A stretch of DNA of 64,000 bases. Source: Pseudomonas morbosilactucae (lineage in GTDB: Bacteria > Pseudomonadota > Gammaproteobacteria > Pseudomonadales > Pseudomonadaceae). The DNA is taken from assembly GCF_023241715.1 (NCBI RefSeq), contig NZ_JALQCW010000032.1, forward strand, positions 1 through 64,000. Direction: 5' to 3'. This document shows positions 36,730-47,461 of this stretch, piece after piece. The stretch's first letter is position 1. Each line of letters starts with the position of its first letter. The position numbers and the translations under genes were made by a program. The notes under the pieces were generated by a model, which made no database searches, was not told the DNA's origin, and saw only the letters and a list, made by a program, of their open reading frames with translations.

Positions 36730-37896
36730 TCAGACCTGGGCCAATACCTCATCGGCCTTGCCGCCTTCGCCCTGGATCACCAGGTGAATAAAGTGCAGTT
36801 TGGCGATCACCGCCGACGGCAGCACAAAGGGGTAAAAGTCCGGCTGGCCCATGCTGCGGGACAGCTCGTTGAGCATCCCGGCCAGCTCGATCCAGGCGTT
36901 GACGAACGACAGGAACGCCGGCCCGCCTGGGTGCTGCGGGTCGTAGAGGGTGCTCAAGGGAAAGGGCTGATAGTCGAAGTCCATTTCCCGGGCGCTCATG
37001 CCAAAGCCCAGGGCGGTGTCCACCGCATCCATCATGTGCAGGTAGTGGGCCCAGGTTTCCGCCCAGTCTTCCCAGGGGTGCATGGTGGCGTAGGCACTGA
37101 CGTAGCCCTGCTGCCAATCGCTCGGCGCGCCTTGTTGGTAATGCCGGTCCAGGGCTTCGGCGTAGCTTTGTCGCTCATCGCCGAACAGGTTGCGAAAGGG
37201 CTCCAGCCAATAGCCGTTGGCAATCAGCCGATCCCAGTAGTAATGCCCGACCTCGTGCCGGAAGTGCCCCAGCAGTGTGCGGTAAGGCTCACGCATCGCC
37301 ACCCGCACTTGCTCGCGATGGGCGTCGTCGGCTTCCTTGATGTCCAGGGTGATCAGGCCGTTGGCGTGCCCGGTCATGGGCGCCTTGCCTTCCAGGTCGA
37401 TGCCGACAAAGTCGAAGGCCAGCCCGGTGTCTTCATCCAGAGTCTTGGGGATCACCTGCAGGCCGAGGCTGACCAGTTGCGCCACCAGGCGCCGCTTGGC
37501 GATTTCCACTTTGCGCCAGCGCTCGGGGTTTTCCGCCACTGACAGGTCGGGGATGGTTCGATTCAGGCTGCACGCCACGCACAAGCTGTCGCTGCCATGG
37601 GCCGGCAACAACCAATTACAGGCGGCTGGGGTATCGAGATTGGCGCAACGGCGAAACAGGCCGGCCTCGGGGTCGGCATCCAGCCACCAGGTGGCAACCT
37701 CGGGCCCGGGCTGCAACGATGACAGTCGGCTTTGTTCCGGCTGATAGCCCAACAGCGCCGAACAGGCCAGGCATTGGCTGTTGCGAAAGAACAGCGACTG
37801 CCCACAACGGCACTGCCAGACCTTGCTGTTACGCGAACTTTCGCCCATGAAGGGCGCGGCGATACGGGAACTGAGCTGCTCGAAAAAACGGTACAT
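36730..37896 (-). CDS. Zinc-binding metallopeptidase family protein
   Basis: A 388-residue cytoplasmic protein with an N-terminal zinc ribbon (CRCGQSLFFRNSQCLACSAL), a second Cys pair region around residue 85-110, and the peptidase motif HEVGHYY in LLGHFRHEVGHYYWDRLI. A downstream DWAETWAHYLHMMD segment supplies another likely zinc ligand. It matches a family of putative zinc metallopeptidases of unknown substrate. It stands alone between two palindromes. Confidence 0.87.
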   Translation of the reverse strand: MYRFFEQLSSRIAAPFMGESSRNSKVWQCRCGQSLFFRNSQCLACSALLGYQPEQSRLSSLQPGPEVATWWLDADPEAGLFRRCANLDTPAACNWLLPAHGSDSLCVACSLNRTIPDLSVAENPERWRKVEIAKRRLVAQLVSLGLQVIPKTLDEDTGLAFDFVGIDLEGKAPMTGHANGLITLDIKEADDAHREQVRVAMREPYRTLLGHFRHEVGHYYWDRLIANGYWLEPFRNLFGDERQSYAEALDRHYQQGAPSDWQQGYVSAYATMHPWEDWAETWAHYLHMMDAVDTALGFGMSAREMDFDYQPFPLSTLYDPQHPGGPAFLSFVNAWIELAGMLNELSRSMGQPDFYPFVLPSAVIAKLHFIHLVIQGEGGKADEVLAQV

Positions 37897-37958
37897 GGCG
37901 ATCCCTCTCTGAGGCTTGCGAAGACTAGATCATCCCGGCTGCCTCATCGTTCCATCGC

Positions 37959-37987
37959 GCTTGCCGGCGAAGCTTTCGCCGGCAAGC
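37959..37987. repeat. REP palindrome
   Basis: GCTTGCCGGCGAA-GCT-TTCGCCGGCAAGC is a 13-bp perfect inverted repeat with the GCCGGC core of Pseudomonas REP elements. It lies between ligA (end) and the metallopeptidase start. Confidence 0.75.
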
Positions 37988-38000
37988 CGCTGCCAGCAGA

Positions 38001-40382
<2,382 letters not shown>

Positions 40383-40429
40383 TCATAAAGCAAAAGAGCA
40401 GCCATGGCTGCTCGATTTGAAGATGGGGC

Positions 40430-40478
40430 AAAGGCTTCGCTGGCGAGCCAGCTCCTACAGGAGGAGCTGGCTGTGGAA
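40430..40478. repeat. REP-like palindrome between zipA and ligA
   Basis: Sequence around GGCGAGCCAGCTCCTACAGG AGGAGCTGGCTGTGGAAGC contains an inverted repeat AGCCAGCTCCT/AGGAGCTGGCT, typical of intergenic Pseudomonas repeats. An AGCAGCCATGGCTGCT hairpin lies just before it (about 40397-40412). Confidence 0.6.
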
Positions 40479-40480
40479 GC

Positions 40481-41329
40481 TTAGCGCTTCTGGGTCAGGG
40501 CGCGGCGCTCGAATTCGACGATGCGCTGGCGGTAATGCTCGATGGTCTGCGCAGTCAGCACGCTGCGCTGGTCGTCCTTGAGCTCGCCATTGAGTTCCTG
40601 GGACAGCTTGCGCGCTGCGGCCACCATCACGTCGAAGGCTTGCTTCGGGTGACGCGGGCCCGGCAGGCCGAGAAAGAAACTCACGGCCGGGGTGCTGAAG
40701 TGGTCGATGTCATCCAGGTCGAAGACGCCCGGCTTGACCGCGTTGGCCATGGAGAACAGGACTTCGCCATTGCCTGCCATGCTTTCGTGACGGTGGAAGA
40801 TGTCCATCTCGCCAAAACGCAGGCCGCTTTCGAGGATGTTCTGCAACAACGCCGGGCCTTTGAAACCGGCGGCGTCGCGGCAGATCACACTGATCACCAA
40901 CACTTCTTCGGCTTGCGGCTGATCTTTCTCGGCGTGGCTCGACGCCTTGCCTTCGTCCGGGAAGTCATCGTCACGGCTGCTGAAGCTCGGGCCGTTGTCC
41001 AGATCCAGGTCCAGGTTCAGGTCGCCCTGATGCGGCTCGCCACCCCGCTTGCCGCGCTTGGACGAAGACTCACGCGGCTCGCGGGCCGGCATGCTCACCG
41101 ACGGCAAGTCATGCTCGTCGAGTTGCGGTTCCTTGTGGGTATCCAGCACGCGAGGCGGCCCCAGCAATTCAGCGCTGGTGTCCTCGTCCGGCAGGTTGGA
41201 CAGGCTTCGGTCAAGACGGAATTTCAACTTGCCTTTGCCGCCGCGCATACGGCGCCAGCCATCAAAAAGAATACCGGCAATGACAATAATGCCGATGACG
41301 ATCAGCCACTCGCGCAGACCGATTTCCAT
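40481..41329 (-). CDS. zipA: Cell division protein ZipA
   Basis: ZipA tethers FtsZ to the inner membrane at the septum. The 282-residue protein has an N-terminal membrane anchor ([20 protein letters not shown]), a charged linker rich in Glu, Asp and Arg, and the C-terminal FtsZ-binding domain ([39 protein letters not shown]). It lies between smc and ligA, the standard Pseudomonas order. Confidence 0.96.
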   Translation of the reverse strand: MEIGLREWLIVIGIIVIAGILFDGWRRMRGGKGKLKFRLDRSLSNLPDEDTSAELLGPPRVLDTHKEPQLDEHDLPSVSMPAREPRESSSKRGKRGGEPHQGDLNLDLDLDNGPSFSSRDDDFPDEGKASSHAEKDQPQAEEVLVISVICRDAAGFKGPALLQNILESGLRFGEMDIFHRHESMAGNGEVLFSMANAVKPGVFDLDDIDHFSTPAVSFFLGLPGPRHPKQAFDVMVAAARKLSQELNGELKDDQRSVLTAQTIEHYRQRIVEFERRALTQKR

Positions 41330-41588
41330 GTAATCCCGTGCCTCTATAAAAAATGCTGATAAATAAGGGGCTTAGCAAACTGCAAACCGCTTTAAAACGT
41401 GGCGCCAACTCTATGTTCTGAATGGCATTTTGCCCACGCATAGGAAAAATTGACATTAAACTAGCACGACCAAAGGCAACTTTACACCGTCTGTCACAAC
41501 GGTTAAGGCCAATATGTCGATTGGCCAGCAATCCGGGCGGGTAAAAACTCCAGGCTGACCGTCCCCTCGCTCCCCCGGCCCTTTGGAC

Positions 41589-44500
41589 TCAAGCGTCCAC
41601 CATCGCCATCGCCTCCTCGACATCCACTGCTACAAGGCGCGAACAACCGGGCTCGTGCATCGTGACCCCCATCAACTGATCGGCCATTTCCATGGCGATC
41701 TTGTTGTGGGTGATATAGATGAACTGCACCGTTTGCGACATTTCTTTGACCAGTCGGGCATAACGTCCAACGTTAGCGTCATCCAGCGGCGCGTCAACTT
41801 CGTCGAGCATACAGAACGGCGCCGGGTTCAATTTGAAGATGGCAAATACCAGGGCCAATGCGGTCAGGGCCTTTTCACCACCCGAGAGCAAATGAATGGT
41901 GCTGTTCTTCTTGCCTGGAGGACGCGCCATGATTGTTACCCCTGTATCGAGTAAATCTTCGCCCGTCAGTTCCAAATAAGCGCTGCCACCACCGAAAACT
42001 TTTGGAAAGAGCGCCTGCAAACCGCCGTTAATCTGATCAAAGGTATCTTTGAAACGATTACGGGTTTCCTTGTCGATCTTGCGGATAACGTTTTCCAGGG
42101 TCTCCAGGGCTTCCACCAGGTCAGCGTTCTGCGCATCCAGGTAGCGCTTGCGCTCGGACTGCTGCTGATACTCGTCGATGGCCGCCAGGTTGATCGCGCC
42201 CAGGCGCTGGATGCGTGCAGCGATGCGTTCCAGTTCTTCCTCGGCGGCCTTTTCATTGGCCTCGGCGGTCAGGGTCGCAAGCACGCCTTCAAGGTCATAG
42301 CCGTCTTCCAGCAACTGGTCCTGCAAGGTCTTGCGACGCACGCTCAGGGCTTGCCATTCCATGCGCTGCTGTTCGAGCTGGCCACGGATCAGTTGCGACT
42401 GCTGCTCGGCCTGATTGCGGCGCTTCTCGGCGTCGCGCAGTTCGCGGTCGGCGTCTTCCAGGGCGATTTGCGCGGTCTTGAGCTCGACGTCCACCGTCAT
42501 GCGCTTTTCCAGCAGTTCTTCCAGCTTAAGGCGCAGCTCTTCCAGGGGCGCTTCGCCCTCTTCCAGGTTGAGGCTGAGCTGCTCGCGCTTCTCGGTCAGG
42601 CGTTCGGATTGCAGTTCAAGGCGTTCCAGGGCCTGGCGCGTGGAGTCGTGCTGGGCTTTGAGCGAACCCAAACGCACCGCCAGTTGATGGGCGTGATCCT
42701 TGTGTTGCCGGGCTTCCTGGCGCACCCGGTCCAGGCGCTCGCGCAGGCTGTCGCGCTGGGCCAGTAGCAGTTCGCGCTGCTCGGTGTCCAGGGCCATGCT
42801 GTCCAAGGCTTCCTGCAACTGCAGCCGAGCCTCGCCTATTTGTTCGTGTTCCAGGGCCCGCTGTTCGCCCAACTCGGTGAGTTCTTCATCCAGGCGGGTA
42901 CGACGCAAACTCAGTTGCTCAGCCTTGGCCTTGCCGGCGGACAGCTTGGCCTTCAATTCACCCTGCTGACGGGCTTCGTCCTGCAGCAGGCGGCGCAAAT
43001 GTTCGCGGCCATTTTCCTGCTGGCGCTGCTGCGCCCGCAGGTTTTGCAATTGGCTTTCCAGGGCTTCGACGCTGGCTTCGCGCTCATCGCGCTCCAGGCC
43101 CAGTTGCTGGATTTCCTGACCACGGGCCAGCACGCCGCTTTCCGCTTCACTGGCGCGGCGCACTCGCAAAAAGTGCCGGCCGACCCAGAAGCCATCACGG
43201 CTGATCAGGCTCTCGCCCGCCGCCAGTTGCCCGCGCAAGGCCAGGGCCTGTTCCAAACTGTCCACCGGTTTGACCTGGCCCAGCCAGGGCGCCAGGTCCA
43301 CCGGCGCATCGACCTTGTCCAGCAGGCTACCGGGGATGCGCGCGCCCTCCCCGGCCAGCGTCAGCAAGCGCAGATCGCCCTGCTCGAAACCGGCCAGGTC
43401 GATCCCGGCAAAGTCATCCACCAGCACCGCTTGCAGATCGGCACCGAGCACGGTTTCCACCGCCAGCTCCCAGCCGGCTTCGACCTGCATGCCATCGGCC
43501 AGGCGCGGGCGCTCGGACAACTGCTGGTCCTTCAACCATTGGGCAGTGCCGGTGCCCGGATCGAGCGCCGCCTGCTGCAACGCTTCAAGGGAGGCCAAGC
43601 GACCGTTGAGGCGTTGCAGTTCGCCCTGGGCCTGCTGCTGGGCCTGGGTGGCCCGCTGCAGTTCCTGACGCAGCTGTTCCAGCCGCTCGACCTGGGCTTC
43701 TTCACTGGCTTGCAGGTCTTCCAGGGTCACCTCGCTGGCGGCCAGTTCTTCATTGAGTTCGAGGATCGCCGCATCTTCCGGGTCGGCGGACAGTAGGTCA
43801 CGCTCCTCGGCGAGACGTCGCTGGCGTTCGGCCAGGCGCTCCATGCTGCCTTCCAGTTGCTGGATGCGCGATTGCTGTACCTGGGCCTGGCGCTGCGGCT
43901 CGGCAGAGCTGAGGTTGAAACTGTCCCACTGCTCCTGCCAGCCGTGCATGGTGGTTTCGGCTTCTTCCAGGGCGGCTGCGGCTTCTTCGGCTGCGGCGCT
44001 GGTGACTTCCTGTTCCGGCTCGAGCATTTCCAGCTCTTCGCCCAGGGTCGCCAGCAAGGTACGGTCATGGCCCAGGTGGGATTCGGTTTCCTGGCGCGCG
44101 CGCTCGGCTTCGCGCAGGTCGTCCTGCAACTGGCGCAAACGCTGCTGGCCGTGCTGGATGCTCTGTTCGACCCGGGCGATATCACCGCCCACCGAATAGA
44201 AGCGCCCCTGCACCAGATTGAAGCGTTCGGACAGTTCATGGTGCCCGTCACGAAAGCGTTCGATGGCGGCATCGGCGTTGCGCTGCTCGGCCACCAGGGC
44301 TTCGAAACTGACTTCCTGGTTGCCGATGATCGACTCGCGCTGCCCCACCTGTTCATTCAACGCCTGCCAGCGCAGCGCCGACAGTTGGGCCTTGAGCTGA
44401 CGCTCCTCGCCCTTGTATTCCTGGTACTTCTCGGCGGCCTGGGCCTGGCGATGCAGGCGCTCGAGCTGACGTTCCAGCTCTTCACGCAGGTCAGTCAGGC

Positions 44501-45077
44501 GCGCCAGGTTTTCATGGGTGCGGCGAATACGGTTCTCGGTTTCGCGGCGGCGCTCCTTGTACTTGGAGATGCCCGCGGCTTCCTCGATAAAGTTGCGCAG
44601 GTCCTCGGGCTTGGCTTCGATCAGCTTGGAGATCATGCCCTGCTCGATGATCGAGTAGCTGCGCGGCCCCAGGCCGGTGCCGAGGAAAATATCGGTAATG
44701 TCGCGACGCCGGCACTTGGTGCCGTTGAGGAAGTAGCTGTTCTGGCTGTCGCGGGTGACCTTGCGGCGGATGGAGATTTCCGCGTAGGCCGCGTACTCGC
44801 CGATCAGGGTACCGTCGGAGTTGTCGAACACCAGCTCGATGCTGGCCTGGCTCACCGGCTTGCGGCTGGTGGAGCCATTGAAGATGACGTCGGTCATCGA
44901 CTCGCCGCGCAAATTCTTGGCCGAGCTCTCGCCCATCACCCAACGGACGGCGTCGATGATGTTCGACTTGCCGCAACCATTGGGCCCGACCACCGCCGCC
45001 ATGTTACTGGGGAAGTTCACCGTAGTCGGGTCGACGAAGGACTTGAACCCCGCCAGCTTGATGCACTTGAGCCGCAC
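41589..45077 (-). CDS. smc: Chromosome segregation protein SMC
   Basis: The 1162-residue condensin-type ATPase shows Walker A GPNGCGKSN near residue 32, two long coiled-coil arms rich in Glu, Gln, Leu and Arg, a central hinge (around WLKDQQLSERPRLADGMQVE), the signature LLSGGEKALTALAL and Walker B with FCMLDEVDAPLDDANV. Partners ScpA and ScpB are not in the window. A GntR gene ends two bases upstream of its ATG, so the two are probably co-transcribed. Confidence 0.97.
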   Translation of the reverse strand: MRLKCIKLAGFKSFVDPTTVNFPSNMAAVVGPNGCGKSNIIDAVRWVMGESSAKNLRGESMTDVIFNGSTSRKPVSQASIELVFDNSDGTLIGEYAAYAEISIRRKVTRDSQNSYFLNGTKCRRRDITDIFLGTGLGPRSYSIIEQGMISKLIEAKPEDLRNFIEEAAGISKYKERRRETENRIRRTHENLARLTDLREELERQLERLHRQAQAAEKYQEYKGEERQLKAQLSALRWQALNEQVGQRESIIGNQEVSFEALVAEQRNADAAIERFRDGHHELSERFNLVQGRFYSVGGDIARVEQSIQHGQQRLRQLQDDLREAERARQETESHLGHDRTLLATLGEELEMLEPEQEVTSAAAEEAAAALEEAETTMHGWQEQWDSFNLSSAEPQRQAQVQQSRIQQLEGSMERLAERQRRLAEERDLLSADPEDAAILELNEELAASEVTLEDLQASEEAQVERLEQLRQELQRATQAQQQAQGELQRLNGRLASLEALQQAALDPGTGTAQWLKDQQLSERPRLADGMQVEAGWELAVETVLGADLQAVLVDDFAGIDLAGFEQGDLRLLTLAGEGARIPGSLLDKVDAPVDLAPWLGQVKPVDSLEQALALRGQLAAGESLISRDGFWVGRHFLRVRRASEAESGVLARGQEIQQLGLERDEREASVEALESQLQNLRAQQRQQENGREHLRRLLQDEARQQGELKAKLSAGKAKAEQLSLRRTRLDEELTELGEQRALEHEQIGEARLQLQEALDSMALDTEQRELLLAQRDSLRERLDRVRQEARQHKDHAHQLAVRLGSLKAQHDSTRQALERLELQSERLTEKREQLSLNLEEGEAPLEELRLKLEELLEKRMTVDVELKTAQIALEDADRELRDAEKRRNQAEQQSQLIRGQLEQQRMEWQALSVRRKTLQDQLLEDGYDLEGVLATLTAEANEKAAEEELERIAARIQRLGAINLAAIDEYQQQSERKRYLDAQNADLVEALETLENVIRKIDKETRNRFKDTFDQINGGLQALFPKVFGGGSAYLELTGEDLLDTGVTIMARPPGKKNSTIHLLSGGEKALTALALVFAIFKLNPAPFCMLDEVDAPLDDANVGRYARLVKEMSQTVQFIYITHNKIAMEMADQLMGVTMHEPGCSRLVAVDVEEAMAMVDA

Positions 45078-45079
45078 GT

Positions 45080-45739
45080 TTAGGCGCCCGTCAACGCAGA
45101 CACCACCAGGTCGCAGCTGCGCTGGGCGTAGGCCGTGAGCACCTGGCGGATCTGCGGCAAATCACGGGCCATCACCGCGGCCAGCAGCTGTTCGAACAAC
45201 GCCAGGTACTCGCTCATCGACGCCTTGCGCTGCTCCAGTGCCAGGTAATAGGCACGGCTCATGGCCGGCTGCAGGTTCTCGACGGTTTCCTGCAGATAAG
45301 GGTTGTTGGCGAAAGGATAGGCGGCGCGCATGACGTTGAAGCTGTCTTCAACGAACCCCCGGATATCCTGGCGCTCGTAGGCCGCGATCAGGCGCTGCTG
45401 GATCTGCAGGAACGGCGTCATGTCCGCCTGCTGCACCCAGCCGCTGGCCACCGAATTGCCCAGCAGGATGTACAGCTCGCTCATCAGCGCGCACAGGCTG
45501 CGCACCTTGTGCTCGGTGAGTTCGGTCACGTGGGCGCCACGGCGCGGCAGGATGGCGATCAGATGGCGGCGCTCGAGGATCAGCAAGGCTTCACGCACCG
45601 AGCCGCGGCTGACATTGAGTGCCAGGGTGACCTTCTGTTCCTGGATGCGCTCCCCGGGCTTGAGATCGCCACGAATGATACGTTCGGCGAGGTGGTGGGC
45701 AATTTGCTCGGCGAGACTGTCCGGCGCCTTGAACGTCAT
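45080..45739 (-). CDS. GntR-family regulator (FCD type), likely regulator of xdh
   Basis: A 219-residue GntR protein: winged helix (LAEQIAHHLAERIIRGDLKP; NVSRGSVREALLILERRHLI) and a helical FCD effector domain. The start at ATG 45739 is chosen by family alignment. It lies between smc and the divergent xdhABC-guaD operon, whose upstream region holds repeated TGAC half-sites, so it is a good candidate to control purine catabolism. That role is inferred. Confidence 0.88.
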   Translation of the reverse strand: MTFKAPDSLAEQIAHHLAERIIRGDLKPGERIQEQKVTLALNVSRGSVREALLILERRHLIAILPRRGAHVTELTEHKVRSLCALMSELYILLGNSVASGWVQQADMTPFLQIQQRLIAAYERQDIRGFVEDSFNVMRAAYPFANNPYLQETVENLQPAMSRAYYLALEQRKASMSEYLALFEQLLAAVMARDLPQIRQVLTAYAQRSCDLVVSALTGA

Positions 45740-45909
45740 GGTTTTCCTTGAAAATCTTCGATCAACACAAGCGGCGCAGTGTAGCGCAATTGATACCTGA
45801 TGGCGGAGTGCCCGAAGCGCGTAAATTGGCATGGAATAAGCAAAAACATTCCATCCCGAGAGGGTCAATACTCTTTGCATGGAACCGTTGACCGACAAAA
45901 TCAAATTTC

Positions 45910-45955
45910 CTGACCTTTGGGTCAGAAAACAATTGACCGAAAAGTCAGACCTGAC
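45910..45955. promoter_or_regulatory. Cluster of TGAC/GTCA inverted repeats upstream of xdhA
   Basis: Within 46 bases lie CTGACC-TTTG-GGTCAG (45910-45925, perfect), TGACC-GAAAA-GTCAG (45934-45948) and GTCAG-AC-CTGAC (45944-45955). They sit 50-100 bases before xdhA and about 170 bases from the GntR start. The arrangement looks like a multi-site operator, most simply for the adjacent GntR protein. Confidence 0.65.
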
Positions 45956-46006
45956 TAAATTCGGCCCCAGTCGGTTAACAACAATAATGAGTCTGCGAGG
46001 CCTTCC

Positions 46007-47461
46007 GTGATCCAGTTTTTACTCAACCAGGAACTCCGTAGCGAGCACGCCCTGGACCCCAACCTGACCGTGCTCAATTACCTGCGCGAGCACTTGGGAA
46101 AATCCGGCACCAAAGAAGGCTGCGCCAGCGGTGACTGTGGCGCCTGCACCGTGGTGGTGGGCGAACTGCAAACGGACGCCGACGGCGCCGAGCACATCCG
46201 CTACCGCAGCCTCAACTCATGCCTGACCTTTGTCTCGGCCTTGCATGGCAAGCAACTGATCAGTGTCGAAGACCTCAAGCACCAGGGCCAACTGCACAGC
46301 GTGCAGCAGGCCATGGTGGAGTGCCACGGCTCGCAGTGCGGCTTCTGCACCCCGGGCTTTGTCATGTCGCTGTTCGCCCTGCAGAAAAACAGCGAGGCCC
46401 CGGACCGCCACAAAGCCCACGAGGCCCTGGCCGGCAACCTCTGCCGTTGTACGGGCTACCGGCCGATTCTCGACGCCGCCGAGCAGGCCTGCTGCGGCCG
46501 GCAACCGGACCAGTTCGACGCCCGCGAAGCCCAGACCATCGCCCGCCTCAAAGCCATCGCGCCCAAGGATACCGGCGAGCTCAACAGCGGCGACAAGCGC
46601 TGCCTGGTGCCGCTGACCGTGGCCGACTTGGCCGACCTGTATGACGCCTATCCCCAAGCCCGCCTGCTGGCCGGCGGCACCGACCTGGCCCTGGAAGTCA
46701 CCCAGTTCCACCGCACCCTGCCGGTGATGATCTACGTCGGCAATATCGAAGAAATGAAGCGCGTCGAACGCTTTGACGACCGCCTGGAAATCGGCGCCGC
46801 CACGGCCCTGTCCGACTGCTACGAAGCCCTCAAGGCCGAGTACCCGGACTTCGGCGAACTGCTGCAACGCTTTGCCTCGCTGCAAATCCGCAACCAGGGC
46901 ACCCTGGGCGGCAATATCGGCAACGCGTCCCCCATCGGTGACTCGCCGCCCCTGCTGATCGCCCTCGGCGCGCAGATCGTCTTGTGCAAGGGCGAGACCC
47001 GCCGCACCCTGGCCCTGGAAGACTATTTCATCGACTACCGGGTGACCGCGCGCCAAGACAGCGAGTTTATCGAGAAGATCATCGTGCCCCGGGCCAGCGC
47101 CGAGCAGCTGTTCCGCGCCTACAAAGTGTCCAAGCGCCTGGATGATGATATTTCGGCGGTCTGCGCGGCCTTTAACCTGCGCCTCGAAGACGGCGTGATC
47201 GCCGATGCCCGGGTGGCGTTCGGCGGCATGGCGGCCACCCCCAAACGTGCCCAGGCCTGCGAAGCCGTGCTGCGTGGCGCGCCCTGGAACCACGCCACGG
47301 TGGAGCGCGCCTGTGCCGCCCTGGCCGAGGACTTCACACCGCTGTCGGACTTCCGCGCCAGCAAGGAATACCGCCTGCTCAGCGCCCAGAACCTGCTGCG
47401 CAAATACTTCATCGAACTGCAGACTCCGCACATCGAGACCCGGGTGACCGCTTATGTCTAA
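46007..47461 (+). CDS. xdhA: Xanthine dehydrogenase small subunit XdhA
   Basis: The iron-sulfur and FAD subunit of xanthine dehydrogenase, which oxidises hypoxanthine and xanthine to urate. The 484-residue protein has a plant-type 2Fe-2S domain (CASGDCGACTVVVGE), a second 2Fe-2S domain (GSQCGFCTPGFVMSL; NLCRCTGYRPI) and an FAD-binding domain (LLAGGTDLALEVTQ; TLGGNIGNASPIGDSPP). The start codon is GTG. It overlaps xdhB by eight bases. Confidence 0.96.
   Translation: MIQFLLNQELRSEHALDPNLTVLNYLREHLGKSGTKEGCASGDCGACTVVVGELQTDADGAEHIRYRSLNSCLTFVSALHGKQLISVEDLKHQGQLHSVQQAMVECHGSQCGFCTPGFVMSLFALQKNSEAPDRHKAHEALAGNLCRCTGYRPILDAAEQACCGRQPDQFDAREAQTIARLKAIAPKDTGELNSGDKRCLVPLTVADLADLYDAYPQARLLAGGTDLALEVTQFHRTLPVMIYVGNIEEMKRVERFDDRLEIGAATALSDCYEALKAEYPDFGELLQRFASLQIRNQGTLGGNIGNASPIGDSPPLLIALGAQIVLCKGETRRTLALEDYFIDYRVTARQDSEFIEKIIVPRASAEQLFRAYKVSKRLDDDISAVCAAFNLRLEDGVIADARVAFGGMAATPKRAQACEAVLRGAPWNHATVERACAALAEDFTPLSDFRASKEYRLLSAQNLLRKYFIELQTPHIETRVTAYV

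Noticed and set aside
43857..45083. 408-codon open frame on the plus strand across the SMC coiled coil and N-terminal head
   Set aside because: Antisense shadow; the Leu/Gln-rich composition simply mirrors the coiled-coil codons.
45820..45850. Possible sigma-54 promoter (TTGGCATGGAATAAGC) upstream of the GntR gene
   Set aside because: The -12 GC element is missing and the spacing is wrong.
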